NCBI GenBank assembly: GCA_028583405.1
Contig: CM053253.1
Coordinates: 7,708,219 to 7,772,218, forward strand
Direction of reading: 5' to 3'
Origin: Pogonophryne albipinna
Lineage: Eukaryota; Chordata; Actinopteri; Perciformes; Artedidraconidae
Length of the DNA: 64,000 bases
Below, in pieces: positions 18,801 to 30,173 of the stretch; position 1 is the stretch's first letter, and every line of letters begins with the position of its first letter. A program made the translations under genes and the position numbers. The notes below the pieces were generated by a model. The model saw only the letters and a list, made by a program, of their open reading frames with translations, was not told where the DNA came from and did not search any database.

Positions 18801-19690
18801 CAACATTTCACAAAACACTTCAACATTTCACAAAACACTACAACATTTCACTAAACACTACAACATTTCACAAAACACTACAATATTTCACAAAACACTA
18901 CAGCATTTCACAAAACACTTCAACATTTCACAAAACACTTCAACATTTCACAAAACACTACAACATTTCACAAAACACTACAACATTTCACTAAACACTA
19001 CAATATTTCACAAAACACTACAATATTTCACAAAACACTACAGCATTTCACAAAACACTACAACATTTCACAAAACACTTCAACATTTCACAAAACACTA
19101 CAGCATTTCACAAAACACTACAACATTTCACTAAACACTACAACATTTCACAAAACACTACAATATTTCACTAAACACTACAACATTTCACAAAACACTT
19201 CAACATTTCACAAAACACTTCAACATTTCACAAAACACTACAACATTTCACAAAACACTACAACATTTCACAAAACACTACAACATTTCACTAAACACTA
19301 CAACATTTCACAAAACACTACAATATTTCACTAAACACTACAACATTTCACAAAACACTACAACATTTCACAAAACACTACAATATTTCACTAAACACTA
19401 CAACATTTCACAAAACACTACAACATTTCACAAAACACTACAACATTTCACAAAACACTTCAACATTTCACAAAACACTACAGCATTTCACTAAACACTT
19501 CAACATTTCACAAAACACTTCAACATTTCACAAAACACTATAACATTTCACAAAACACTACACTACAACATTTCACAAAACACTACAACCTTTCACAAAA
19601 CACTACAATATTTCACAAAACACTACAGCCTTTCACAAAACACTACAGCCTTTCAGAAAACACTACAGCCTTTCACAAAACACAACGACA
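6821..19690. repeat. Giant 20-bp minisatellite array, about 640 units
   Basis: The consensus unit is AACATTTCACAAAACACTAC. It runs in strict 20-bp register from 6821, slips by one extra A near 17,011, and gains a 5-bp ACTAC near 19,561. Variation is confined to a few positions: AAC/AAT/AGC before ATTT (rarely AGCC), A or T after CAC, and TAC/TTC/GAC at the end. The last units (19,600-19,690) are more diverged. Because 20 is not a multiple of 3, three units make a 60-bp, 20-residue frame, which explains the long spurious ORFs at the start. Units with TAAAC carry stop codons, so it is not coding. Confidence 0.98.
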
Positions 19691-19739
19691 TTTCAAAAAT
19701 TAAATAAACAAAAATTGTACTCCATCACTGAGTGAAACA

Positions 19740-19908
19740 TACTTGGTGCAGTTCCTCGTTCAGACTGAAGGGGGCGTCCGCAGTTCACTTTTGTTGACAT
19801 ACGTCACCAATATGCGACGGCAGATCACAAGGGATTTAATGAGCTCCAGACTGAAAATCATAATAAAAGGAGAAGAGTATTCTTCGCCTACAAACACATT
19901 TTAAATGG
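19740..19908 (+). promoter_or_regulatory. zbtb39: Likely zbtb39 promoter and untranslated first exon
   Basis: The first 1.2 kb upstream of the coding exon is AT-rich except around 19,770-19,830, which holds ACGTCA (CRE half-site-like) and CpG-containing sequence. A consensus donor, ATGG|GTAAGT, lies at 19,909. The coding exon is preceded by a good acceptor (ctcctgcag near 21,105), so a noncoding exon ending at 19,908 is the simplest model. This is inferred from splice signals only; no TATA box was seen. Confidence 0.45.
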
Positions 19909-19909
19909 G

Positions 19910-21104
19910 TAAGTCATAACAAGGATACTAACGAGGTGACTTCATTAAAAATAGGTTGCTTTTTGTTTCGAATAAGTGTGTAAAATGTGTCTAGGTTTAG
20001 TGGACAGTCAATAAAAACATGGCTAAGCTGCGTTAGCTTCTTGTTGGAATTAACGGCTTATAATACATTTTGAGTATATTACTAATACTTCTATGGTTCC
20101 TTGGGAAAATACGTGTTTGTTTTGGTATGTCGGAGGCGGAGTAAAGATTCTCCACAGCTTTATTTATTTCTAAATCTCTCACTGACACTGTATGTCTTGA
20201 TAGTTATTATATTTGTTTTAAGGGTTTACATAAAAAGGTCCTTAATACATGTGAATACTTCACCAAAGTCCCAGCTCTCTGTGTTTAAAGGTCTGTATTT
20301 AATAATGATTGAACTGTAAATTAATCTTTTTTTTAAACTATTTTAGTCGATGATGAAATCAAGACAGAAGCCAGGGTTACAAACAGCCAGTGGAGTGGGA
20401 GGTTACCATACACTCATAAAATGCGTCGCATACTTCAGTTTAGTTTCATACATAAGTGTTCTCTGGGTTTGTAAAGTAACAAAACTAATCTGTCAAACTG
20501 TTTGACTGAAAAGTCAGTTTGTTATCACCTTGTTATCATTCTGTACAAGGTCGTTTCGTACATGGGAATACTGTTTCTTCTATATATTTATTACATATTT
20601 TAAAGAAAATATAATAATTAATTATTGTTTGATTAAAAGATAATTTATAATTGAAGACAGCAACCAAATTGAGAAATACCAATTGTTGGGTAGTCACCAT
20701 TGACTTAATAAAAAAATGATTACATTATTTATGTTAACATTGAAACCACTGAGTCTAATTTAGATAGAAATGTTCTTTGGCTTTTGTTAAAATTGTTCAA
20801 ACTGTTTTGCTAAAAGGTGAGTTTTCCACATCAGTGTATATTTAGTTTTATATGGGAACACCCTTTTTTTCTTATATTTGTTTTTGTTTTATTGAATGTG
20901 CCCAAAGACTAAATATAGTATTATAAGAACCTTTAAGGACCTTGGTGTTTATGAACTCATACAATCATAAAAGTATCAAAGATATTCCTTAATTTGCAGT
21001 TTAACATTTAAAAATGATAATGGAATACATTATGAAAGGAGGAAGAGTTCCCCATACTGTTTCACTAACACACATGTTCCTGTGTGTCCTCCTGTGCTCC
21101 TGCA
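19910..21104 (+). other. Probable zbtb39 5' intron
   Basis: AT-rich single-copy-looking sequence between the GTAAGT donor at 19,909 and the polypyrimidine tract plus CAG before 21,105. No repeat with clear termini was seen. Confidence 0.4.
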
Positions 21105-21137
21105 GTGGTTCTGTAGCGCTCCAGGTGCAGCAGCAGG

Positions 21138-24100
21138 ATGAGGATCCGGCTGCAGGGTCCCGGCCACGCTGCCGGCCTCCTCGCTGAGCTCAACCGCTGC
21201 CGCCAATCACGCCAGTACTGCGATGTGTTCCTGCAGGTCGGCAACCGCACGTTCGCAGCGCACCGTGCCGTGCTGGCCTGCGCCGGGTCGTACTTCCGTA
21301 ACCTGTTCACCCGGGCTCCGGCCACGTCCTCCGCCGCCTTCTCTCTGGAGTTCATCTCCCCGGCTAACTTTGAGAGGGTGCTGACGTTCGTCTACACGGG
21401 GGAGATCCTGACCGACCTCATCGATGTGGGGGTGCTGTACGAGCTGGCTGAGAGGCTGGGTGTGAACGAGCTGATGAAGGCCTGTCACTCCACCTTCCCT
21501 GACCTGCAGGCCTCTGTGTCTGTGAAGGCAGGGAGTCCCGGGGAGCTGGACTCAGGCATGGTCTCTGCTGCTGCTGCTGCGTCCACAGGTGTCTCCGCCT
21601 GCTCCTCCGCCGCCTCCTGCTCCTCTCTGTCCTCATCAGCAGGTCCATCTGCCGCCCCGACCCCCCGCGGCTGTGAGGCTCACACTGGGACTGCGTCTCT
21701 GCACCTGAAGGCAGAAGACATGGATTCTCATATCGGCTACGGGCAGATCCCAGCGGATCCACCGGGAGGACACAGTCTTTTAACCAGCAGCCAGTCCAGT
21801 GAAGACGTACTGCCTCCGGTGCTCCAGCTGAAGATGGAGCAGGGGGTGGAGGAAGAGGAGGCAGAAGGCAGCTGTGAGGACGCAGGTGGACGAAGGGTTT
21901 CTGAGAGCGCAGGAAGCTCTCACAGAAACCACGCCGCCTCGTCTGACTCCTGCTCCTTCCCAGACTCCTCAGCTCAGATCGGACTGGAGGCCCCATCCTC
22001 CTTGTCCTCAGGAGACCCTCTGAGAGACCCTCTGAGCGGCCTGCAGGTGGGGCCGGTGGAGGGCAGCGTGGTGGAGCTGCAGAGGGACGGCAGGTTGATG
22101 TTGTTTGGGGAGGTGGAGGAGGGGGAGCAGAGGGAGGCTCTGAAGGGGAGTATGGAGGGGACAGAGGAGGAGCAGTGGAGACAGCTGGCGGGAGAGATCA
22201 TCGAGCTGAGTGATGACGAGAACTTCATGGAGGACGGTGAGGAGGAGGAGGAGGAGGAGGAGGATGAAGATGACCTGGTGTATGTGGAGAACGGAGAGGG
22301 CAGCCAGGTAATAAAACACTGAAATATGTCATGCAGATATTTGTCCCCATTGGGAACATTTACACCAAGAGTGCAGGTTCAATCAAAAGAGTGGACTTAC
22401 ATATTATATAAAAAAGTAGGAACACGTTATTAATAATAAAAACACAAGTAATACGAAATAAATATGCACACCTTGGTAAAAGAAAGTAGCAGTATATTTA
22501 AAATAAATTACTATAGAAAAATATAGGAATAATGTATTAAATATAGCGAAGAAAAGCTCACATTAGTAACTATAGAATACAAATAAAAACAAATAAGTAC
22601 ACAACCATTGCTAAAAATGAGGAACAGCAATTTAAAGAACTAAGTGACATATTAGGTGTTGAGACATTAAAACAATCTGCACTGGCTTCCTGTTACACAA
22701 AGGATACACTTCAAAATCTTACTTTCAACATACTAAGCAATTAAAGGTGGGGTAGGTAATTTTGGAGAAACCAGCTAGAATGCGCTAGAATTTGAAAATA
22801 CACAGCCGGAACAAATCTGCCACTTCCTTACAGAGCCCCTCCTCCAACACACACGAACGCGCACATGACCAATGAGGGCACGAGGTAAGTCTGTGCACAG
22901 ATGGAAGGCTGACAGGCAGGTAGGCCATCCAGTTACTTTAGCCGGGCCGGCTCAGATGATTGGTCGTGCTTTTTACAGCGCTACGGCTTCCACAGATGAT
23001 ATTTTGTTATGTATTTATTGTCAAAGCACTTCAGATATTCATTGCTATCGGGATGTTAAGAGCATTCCATGGAATATAACAAAAAGTGTATCTCGAGCCG
23101 GTTTCTCAAACGTACCTACCCCACCTTTAATGGATTGGGACCAACATACATGTCAGAGATGCTTCACTGTTACGAGCCAGCCAGAGCTCTCAGGTCAACA
23201 GGAGCGGGTTCACTCGTCGTCCCCAGAGTCAGAACTACATTTGCAGAGGCAGCTTCTAGCTCTTACGAACCACACGCTTTGAACAAACTGCCTGCAAATC
23301 TGAGGTCCGGGTTCTTTTAAACCAAGGTTAAAAACCTACAGCCTATCCTGAGATCCTTTAACCGTGCCTTTATCATTGCACTTTTAGTTGCAGCCAGTAT
23401 TTCATCGCTTTATGAATTTTTTTTGTTTGTGTTTTTGTTTTCTTTTTCATTATTATGTGTTAAATGCCTATGTGAAGCACTTTGAATTGCCTCTGTGTCT
23501 TAAAATGTGCTATACAAATAAACTAACCTTGAACCTTATAGAATTGTTGGGACGTTTTTCCACATAAAAGTGATTATTGTACAGCATAGCAACAACATGT
23601 CTATATTGCCCCTCACTCAGCGGTCCTGCTCTCCTCTCCTCCAGGTCAACGTGTTCTCCTGTAAAGCGTGTGCGGCGGCGCTCCCAGCAGACCCGGCGGC
23701 CATCAGGAGACACGCAGAAACCCACCTGACGGAGCAGGGGCTCTGCAGGGTCTGCGGGGCCTCGTTCCCAGACCGCCACGCCGGGCTGGCCCACTCCCAC
23801 TCCCACGTGGGGGTGCAGCTCTTCACCTGTGAGATGTGCCACCTGCAGTTCTGCAGCCAGAGCAAACTGCTGCGTCACCACCGGCAGACGGCCTCCAGCT
23901 ACACCATCCCCCAGGGGGCGCTGACCAGCAGAGGGGAGGGGCCGGGCGCCGAGCTGCAGTGTGCCGTGTGCAACAAACCCCTCAGCAAGGACTTCCAGGT
24001 GAGGGGACACTGAACATGTGTTGCCAGTCTGTGGTGGGAATGTATTTATCAAATGTGGATAGAGAATCAAACCATTCAGCTGTCTGTCGTATTTTATTTC

Positions 24101-24646
24101 TTGCAAGAAAGTTCAGTCAGTCGTCCAGAGAGCGTCCAGCCTGCAGAGTGAAAGACCAAGAATAGAGTTTGGGTTGCATATTTAAACACAGAGAGCAGAA
24201 AGGGAAGCTTGGTGATACTGAAAGGAGCATTCTGGAAGTTTATGGAGTTAGGAGGCCGTATCAGGAAGTTCTCAGTTCACCTGAGGTGAAGGTCATACTG
24301 TTGGTGCACACAGTGTAACTAACAACACTGCAACACATCTTCTTAATAAGGAATGTTCCCAAGCTTAGCTAGTGTGAGAAGTAGTAAATATAGATCAACA
24401 TTAGCAAATAAGTATCACGCTATGATATTATTAAAGTAAGTAAGTGAGTTTAATATGTTTCTATTACACAGTCTACATCATGGCCTTTGACCCCTAACCC
24501 ATCACAGTCCCCCTGCTTCCACTCCCACTGCTATTTATCACATTGTTACTTTATTATTTGCCCTACTTGTTTGTTTGTTCGTTCGTTCGTTCACAGCATG
24601 TAAAGCGGCCTTGGGTCCCTTGAAAGGCGCTATAATAAATGTAATC

Positions 24647-24679
<33 letters not shown>

Positions 24680-26281
24680 AGCTGCAAAGAAAATGAATAC
24701 ATAAATAATAATAATAATACATTTTATTTCTATTATTTTTAATGTAAAGTAATAATGAAATCAAACTTTATTTAAAAAGTACTTTTCAAAACATGGGGGG
24801 GAAATAAAGGTAAACCAATTCAGAACTTAAGAATTAAATAAAATCAGGCGTCTAAAATCAAATACACAATTACATTTTATAAAAAATAGTTTAAAAAAGG
24901 GGGTTACATAATAAAAATGTAAAAGCATACTGTAATTTTTTCATTCTTAATTTTACCGCTCATAAGTAAACAATTAAATAGAAAAGTATTGTTTAGAATT
25001 AATTGTCGGATAATAGATTGATTGTTAAATCATTTTCAAATAAATGTTATTTGCTGCGGATATGCCACATAAACAATATTATTAGATTATTAAGAAAACG
25101 TATAGTTCTGTCACTCCGGTGAATTTCTACTCTTGGAATAATAGAAGAATAAACAAATAAAGTAGAAATCTAGCTCAGAATTAATTAATACCAGAAAACT
25201 GATTTTACAAAAAGACATCTGACAGTATCATGGAGAAAAAGTAAAACTATTGCATTATTTTGTTCCCTGCAGCCACATGAGATTAGTATAACATCATGAC
25301 ATCTACTCTTCCCTGTCTCTCCCCTCCCTACAGTCGGTCAGAGACCACCTGCTGAGTCACGTGTGTCCTCAGAGTCTGAGCTGTGGGGTGTGTCGCATCC
25401 CGCAGCTCTCCCTGTGCTCGCTGCTGTGGCACGGCCTGGCCCACCTGTCGCTGCCCGTCTTCAGCTGCCCGCACTGCGCCTGCTGCTTCGTGCAGCGCTG
25501 CATGCTGGACCAACATATGGCGGCGCACGCAGAGGAGGCGGCGGCGAAAGAACGAGAGCGTTTGGCGCTGAGGGCGTTCAGAGTCGGGTCGGACGGGGAT
25601 GGAGGTACGGCAGGAGTGGAGGAGCTGCACTGCTTCCTGTGCCCGCAGTCTTTCCGCTCCACCTCTGCCTTCCAGTACCACCTCGGCTTGCACAGCACTG
25701 AGGCCCCTGGTGGAGGAGGGGGGGTCCCGGGCTGGATTGGAAAACGTAAAGCCGACCAGCCTCTGGAGTGCCTTCCCTCTTCCTCCTCTCAGCGTGAGGT
25801 TGTGAAAATGAGCAACCTGGGTTTGGGGATGAGCTTCAGCTTGCCAGATAAGTTTTTTCAAGGTTCCATCCACAGCCTGCCCTCGGGGGTCCTGACCAAC
25901 GGGGGCGCGGGGCAGGACATGGGGGTCGGGGCACCGGGGGTCCGTGGGAAATGGTACCGGTGTCGCTACTGTGGCAAACGTTTTGCACACTCGGGGGAAT
26001 TCACCTACCACCTCCGCATCCACACAGGAGAGAAACCCTACCAGTGCAAAGTGTGCCTGCGCTTCTTCAGAGGCCGCTCCACCATGATCTGCCACCTGAA
26101 GACGCACGCCGGCGCGCTCATGTACCGCTGCACCGTCTGCGGACTCTTCTTCTCCACGCTGAAGATGGTGGCGTCGCACATGGAGCTGCACAAGGACCAC
26201 CTGCCGCTGGACTTCAACATTGAGCAGACCTTCATGTACAACGATCACTCTAAAGAGCCGCTGCCCACTGTCGATGCCTGA
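21138..26281 (+). CDS. zbtb39: ZBTB39, BTB domain and C2H2 zinc-finger protein, complete
   Basis: Exons 21138-22307, 23645-23998 and 25334-26281 join in phase 0 and give 823 residues; human ZBTB39 is about 712. The start ATG is the first in the exon and begins the BTB domain directly. BTB is about residues 12-125 (CDVFLQVGNRTFAAHRAVLA, ending MKACHSTFPDL). A low-complexity Ser/acidic linker follows, including a Glu run after IIELSDDENFMEDG near residues 350-385. Exon 2 has CxxC/H fingers. Exon 3 has several more and three canonical C-terminal fingers at about 716-738, 744-766 and 772-794 with TGEKP linkers. The ending DFNIEQTFMYNDHSKE matches the ZBTB39 C-terminus as I recall it. It is a nuclear protein; BTB dimerisation and DNA binding are expected from the family, but targets are not known to me. 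Intron 1 is loaded with mobile DNA. Confidence 0.95.
22650..23530 (+). mobile_element. L2-type LINE 3' fragment in zbtb39 intron 1, interrupted by a TTAA element
   Basis: Left of the inserted element the frame reads LHWLPVTQRIHFKILLSTY. Right of it the frame reads AINGLGPTYMSEMLHCYEPA, then VPRVRTTFAEAA and NKLPANLRS. This is the C-terminal region of an L2-like LINE ORF. The tail TGAAGCACTTTGAATTGCC followed by AAATAAACTAACC ends near 23,530. An in-frame stop and the missing 5' part show it is dead. Confidence 0.8.
22745..23126. mobile_element. 382-bp TIR element flanked by TTAA (MITE), copy 1
   Basis: The termini AGGTGGGGTAGGTA and TACCTACCCCACCT are perfect inverted repeats, and TTAA sits on both sides (22741-22744 and 23127-23130). 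Removing the element and one TTAA restores the surrounding LINE reading frame. A related inverted copy lies at 56608-56977. TTAA target duplication fits piggyBac- or Kolobok-like transposases, but no transposase is encoded here. Confidence 0.88.
24590..24680 (+). repeat. LINE tail and (ATT)n microsatellite in zbtb39 intron 2
   Basis: GTAAAGCGGCCTTGGGTCCC, then GAAAGGCGCTATAATAAATG and about ten ATT units. This is the shape of an L2/CR1-like retroposon 3' end with a simple-repeat tail. Confidence 0.6.
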
Positions 26282-27030
26282 CGAGCTTCGCTTCGCTGAC
26301 ACTTCCTGTGTGTCTGGTTGTCGTGGACCACAAACTGCTATCAATAGAATAGGGCTGGAACTATTGTATATTTTTATTTATCTTTTTTTTGTTGATGACT
26401 AGTCTGTAAAATGCCAAAACAATTATTTTAAAGCACATTTTGATTCTGAGATGACATCATCAAATTGTTTGTGTATTTTCCAAACCAAAAGATATTCAGT
26501 TTATCACGAGTTTTAAGTAAAGAAAGTAGGAGAATATTGAACTTTTGGATTGATAAATCTTAAAAATCACACATTACTTTTCTGTTTATTCATTTATTAC
26601 GTCACCTCTTTATCATGTTTATACTTTAAGAGTGTATACATTATTTTCCTAGAGTTGCAGTCACTATTTTCACACTTTTTGAAGTTACATTTATGACACC
26701 ACAGGTACAGCATGTCCATCCACTTAAGAGTACTTTTTATTTGTCATTGAATCATGAAACGTGTTGTTTTATGTTGAATAATGCTTCCTTCTATATGATT
26801 TTAGAATTTGCATTTTAGCCACATGCTGTGTTCACTTGTTTAGAGCGTGTTATAGAGATATTTAAATGCCCATCACCTTTCTGTGTGATATGTGTCTTAC
26901 CTCATATTTATGATGGCAGTGTAACTGTTATTTGCCTTTATACATATCTGTTTTTCAAGCTCTGTTTGAATGTTGGCCTTTTTTTAAATATGGTTTCTTA
27001 AAAATAATTAAATAAATGCCTTTTGGAAGA
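26282..27030 (+). other. zbtb39: zbtb39 3' untranslated region with poly(A) signal
   Basis: No further reading frame follows the TGA at 26279-26281. AATAAA at 27011-27016 is the likely polyadenylation signal. The first 330 bases are duplicated at 60,861-61,223, which confirms they belonged to one transcribed or genomic unit. Confidence 0.65.
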
Positions 27031-28530
27031 CTGTTATCACCCCCTGATGATGTTTTTATCTGTTTTAACGACCTTTTAGTGTCCTGAAGTAACTGCATGC
27101 AAATTAGCGCATTTTTAATTAGGCCTAGTTAATGCCTCATTTGCATATCAATGTGGCGATTGTGATGACGTTATTAGATACACATTTTACTGTATTCACT
27201 TTAAGTGTCTCCCCTTAAGTACAGTACATTAGCCTGTAGCCTATGCCCATGATAAATTGCCTTAGCTAAACCTTGAGCTAACTTATCCATTAGCTAGTAG
27301 CCTACCTTAGTTAACTATATTTGTTATTGTCTTTTAGCTAATTAGCTGTAAATTCGAGGTACTGGCAGTTTAGTCATTTGTTCATCACCAGTCACCTTCA
27401 AAATAAGCCACGAAAAGCTGGCATAACATGGGACAGTAAAGTGGGAGGTGCTGCTGTCTGTCTGAAGCATAGACTGTATATGGTCTGAAGTGACTGCCGA
27501 TTTCCGCACCGCTGTGCAGGAGGAGACGTGTAGGGAGAGAGAGCTACGGAACAGTCTAATCTCCCGAGTCCCGACCTGATATTTTGTATTCAATCAATAT
27601 ATTTTTGGAAAAGGAAACTGCGCAAACAGCAGTAGATATATATTCGTTTATAAAAATAAGAAAAAGGGGGAAAAAGGTCACTTTCTCTGGAGGAAGAAAA
27701 AGGGCCGGGGATCAAGCCCACTTTGATGTCTATGTGTGCACGTGCCTTTCCTGAATCACAAAAAAACACCCATCATCAGATTTCCAGTGATGAACTTGCA
27801 GAAATGTGTGCAGTTTTGTGAACCTCCTGCTTCCAGGCGCACGTGACCTTTGCCCTTTTAAAGCTGCGGTCTCTTCCTGCTATTGTGTCATTATGTGGAC
27901 GAACACCCCCTTTTCCTTTTTCTGCCTCCTTATCATTTAAACTGTTGAAAGTGACACATTCCAGATGGACAGCAATGGAAGTAAATGTAATAAAGACTGT
28001 GAGAAGGGAGATAACTAAGTGCAAGAGCAGCAACATGTCTCCAAACATTCACGTCCCGAAAGCTCGTTTCTGCTCTTTGTGATAAAGTGCAATCTCAGGT
28101 TTTGCAGCTTAAACGCAAACAGTGTTTTATGAAGTTTTATTATATGTTACAGCAAATTTAGACTACAGCAGCATCCTGAAACAGAAAATAAGAATGAAGT
28201 AATGATTTATCTGTTGAAAGTTAAACAGTTGCAAGATGTTTATGAGGATTATCTGGCACGATCAGCTTTGTTTACACACATTCACGTTGTTGCTTGATTT
28301 GCGGGACCAGCGTTGCAGTCGGGAAGAAAAGCAATGAATAAACAACTTTAAATGATTTGTTGTGATCATATTCTAAAGATGTTTGGATTAATGAAAATTA
28401 TACAGCTCCCTTTCATATGAGTGTTGAGAGCTGTACCCATAAATTCATTTTGTGCTCAAAGTGCACCAGATTGATGCAATTAACTTGAACATTTAAAAAG
28501 AAAATCTTCCCGGGGGTGCATGCCCCCGGA
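27031..28530. other. Intergenic spacer between zbtb39 and gpr182
   Basis: The two genes converge here. I see AT-rich sequence with an ATTTGCAT octamer near 27,139 and no element with clear termini. Confidence 0.5.
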
Positions 28531-28534
28531 CCAG

Positions 28535-28840
28535 GGGCGGACTGGCCATTAGGAATACCGGGAGTTTTCCCGGTGGGCCGGTCGGACAATTCACTAGCAC
28601 CCGCAGTTGAGAACCACTGCCCTAGAGGATATGAGGTCCACCCCCAAATAAAACAGGTTAAAATAATTAAATTGCATACATTTTCTTAGTTTAGTAAACA
28701 CTGAAAACGGGTCCCACAGACCCAAACAGCACACAAAGGTTAAAGGTAAGCATATAATAATGTTAAAATGTGCTAAATATATACACTGCAAAAAAAAAGC
28801 TCTCATCCTAAAAAAGGTTGGAGACCCCTGCATTAGAGAC
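28535..28840. mobile_element. Cluster of decayed hAT-type termini
   Basis: Three strings look like hAT ends: CAGGGGCGGACTGGCCATT near 28,542, AGTTGAGAACCACTG near 28,605, and GGTTGGAGACCCCTGC near 28,815. They resemble common vertebrate hAT-family termini. No matching pairs or target duplications could be assigned, so these are probably remnants of several insertions. Confidence 0.5.
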
Positions 28841-29084
28841 TGCCATGGGTTCCTGTGGGAGTTGAGCAGCTTAAACAACAAAAAAAGCACAACATTTCCT
28901 GCCTTCCTCTGTGATCAGATACATGGTAAAAAACATAACAGGAAATGGATTATGAGAGTGAGGCTGTAACAAACATCACAATGAGTCTCTGACCAAAGAG
29001 ATGATCTGCACAATCTCCATTCAGTTCTGTCAAATCTTTCCTAGAAAACGTCTCGAAAAGTTCTCATCCCAGCTTCTTTTATTT

Positions 29085-30173
29085 TTATGATCCAACATCG
29101 GACTGGCTGGTGCTGGCGTTACTTAACTTGCGTTGCTTCCCCGGGTCTCCCCCTCCTCCGTTGGGAGCGTTGGTCCCAGCTCCCAGCTGGTTCTCGGCTC
29201 CATCTCTGGGTAACTGGCTCAGCACAGTGTTGACCAGGTTGTCTCGGAAGCTCTTGCTGAGGAAGTTGTAGAGGATGGGGTTTGCCACGCAGTGAAAAAG
29301 AGACAGGCTCTGCACCACGCTGAACGAGAAGTACAGCACATCCATCGTGTTGCAGCTGAAGATGAAGGGGTCAATGTCGTCTACGATAATCAGGAACAAG
29401 ACAAAGTGGTAGGGCAACCAGCACAGGACGAACACTAGGGAGTAAACGTGAACCAGCCACACGTCCCGCCGGCCCTGAACATTCGGCGCCGTCCGAATCG
29501 CACGAGCAATCAGCACGTTGCAGGTGATGATGACAGCGGCGGGCCCCAAGAACTGGAAGACCAGGCAGAGGAAACCCACGGAGACAAACCACTCTGTGAA
29601 GTTGTGTTCAGGCCACATGTAGCAGCCCGGCTCGTCCCACTCCAGAAGATCCACGTGGACGTTCTCCAGCAGCGCCAAGAACAAGGAGAGCACCCAAAGG
29701 CCTCCGCAGAGCACCCATCGGCGGCGGCCCAGCACGGGGAAGAAGGCGGGAAACGAGGGCCTGGTCAGGGACAGATAACGCTCCACGGTCATGAGGGCCA
29801 GGAAGAAGGAGCTGCTGTAGAAGTTGACCGTGTAGACGAGGTGGGTCACCTTGCAGAGGAAGCGTCCCCACAGCCAGACCTTGTCCATGGTCACCTCCAT
29901 CATGAAGAACGGCAGGATCACGATCACCATGAGGTCCGACAGGCTCACGTTGAGGATGCAGAACAGGACCCCGTTGGCCGAGTGGCGTCGGCGCCAGTTG
30001 ACCCAGATGACCAGCACGTTCTCCAGCAGGCCCACCATGAAGATGAAAAGGTAGATGAGGAAGAGGGCGATGCGCCGGTAGTCTCTGACAGAATCCAGGT
30101 CGATGGTGCAGTGAATGAACCATAATGTGTCATTATATAAATCCAGCGTGGCGTTGTGCTCGTGAGCGCTCAT
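29085..30173 (-). CDS. gpr182: GPR182 (atypical chemokine receptor-like class A GPCR)
   Basis: One coding exon encodes 362 residues from the ATG at 30173 to TAA at 29087-29085. I prefer this start over an ATG 12 codons upstream because a good acceptor (tttcactccag) precedes ACCATG, so the upstream sequence is probably intron. N-glycosylation sequons lie at residues 7, 14 and 191. Seven hydrophobic segments begin near residue 35. Visible motifs are WLWGRFLC before TM3, ERY at 131-133 in place of DRY, CWLPYH at 251-256 and NPILYN at 298-303, with Cys107 and Cys184 placed for the usual disulfide. WLWG, NxYSSxFFL and CWLPYH match GPR182 as I recall it. The family is an endothelial plasma-membrane scavenger receptor for chemokines. 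Position next to zbtb39 is as in human. Confidence 0.93.
   Translation of the reverse strand: MSAHEHNATLDLYNDTLWFIHCTIDLDSVRDYRRIALFLIYLFIFMVGLLENVLVIWVNWRRRHSANGVLFCILNVSLSDLMVIVILPFFMMEVTMDKVWLWGRFLCKVTHLVYTVNFYSSSFFLALMTVERYLSLTRPSFPAFFPVLGRRRWVLCGGLWVLSLFLALLENVHVDLLEWDEPGCYMWPEHNFTEWFVSVGFLCLVFQFLGPAAVIITCNVLIARAIRTAPNVQGRRDVWLVHVYSLVFVLCWLPYHFVLFLIIVDDIDPFIFSCNTMDVLYFSFSVVQSLSLFHCVANPILYNFLSKSFRDNLVNTVLSQLPRDGAENQLGAGTNAPNGGGGDPGKQRKLSNASTSQSDVGS

Noticed and set aside
6821..19690. Possible CRISPR array
   Set aside because: Units are contiguous with no unique spacers, and the DNA is clearly animal nuclear.
19905..19908. ATG at the end of the putative first exon as the zbtb39 start
   Set aside because: Spliced to the coding exon it meets TAG after four codons, so the BTB-proximal ATG at 21138 is the real start.
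25328..26344. 338-codon minus-strand ORF opposite zbtb39 exon 3
   Set aside because: It is the reverse complement of GC-rich zinc-finger coding sequence, with no protein-like motifs.
29448..30125. 225-codon plus-strand ORF opposite gpr182
   Set aside because: It is the antisense shadow of the GPCR exon, with His/Glu/Asp-rich sequence and no family resemblance.
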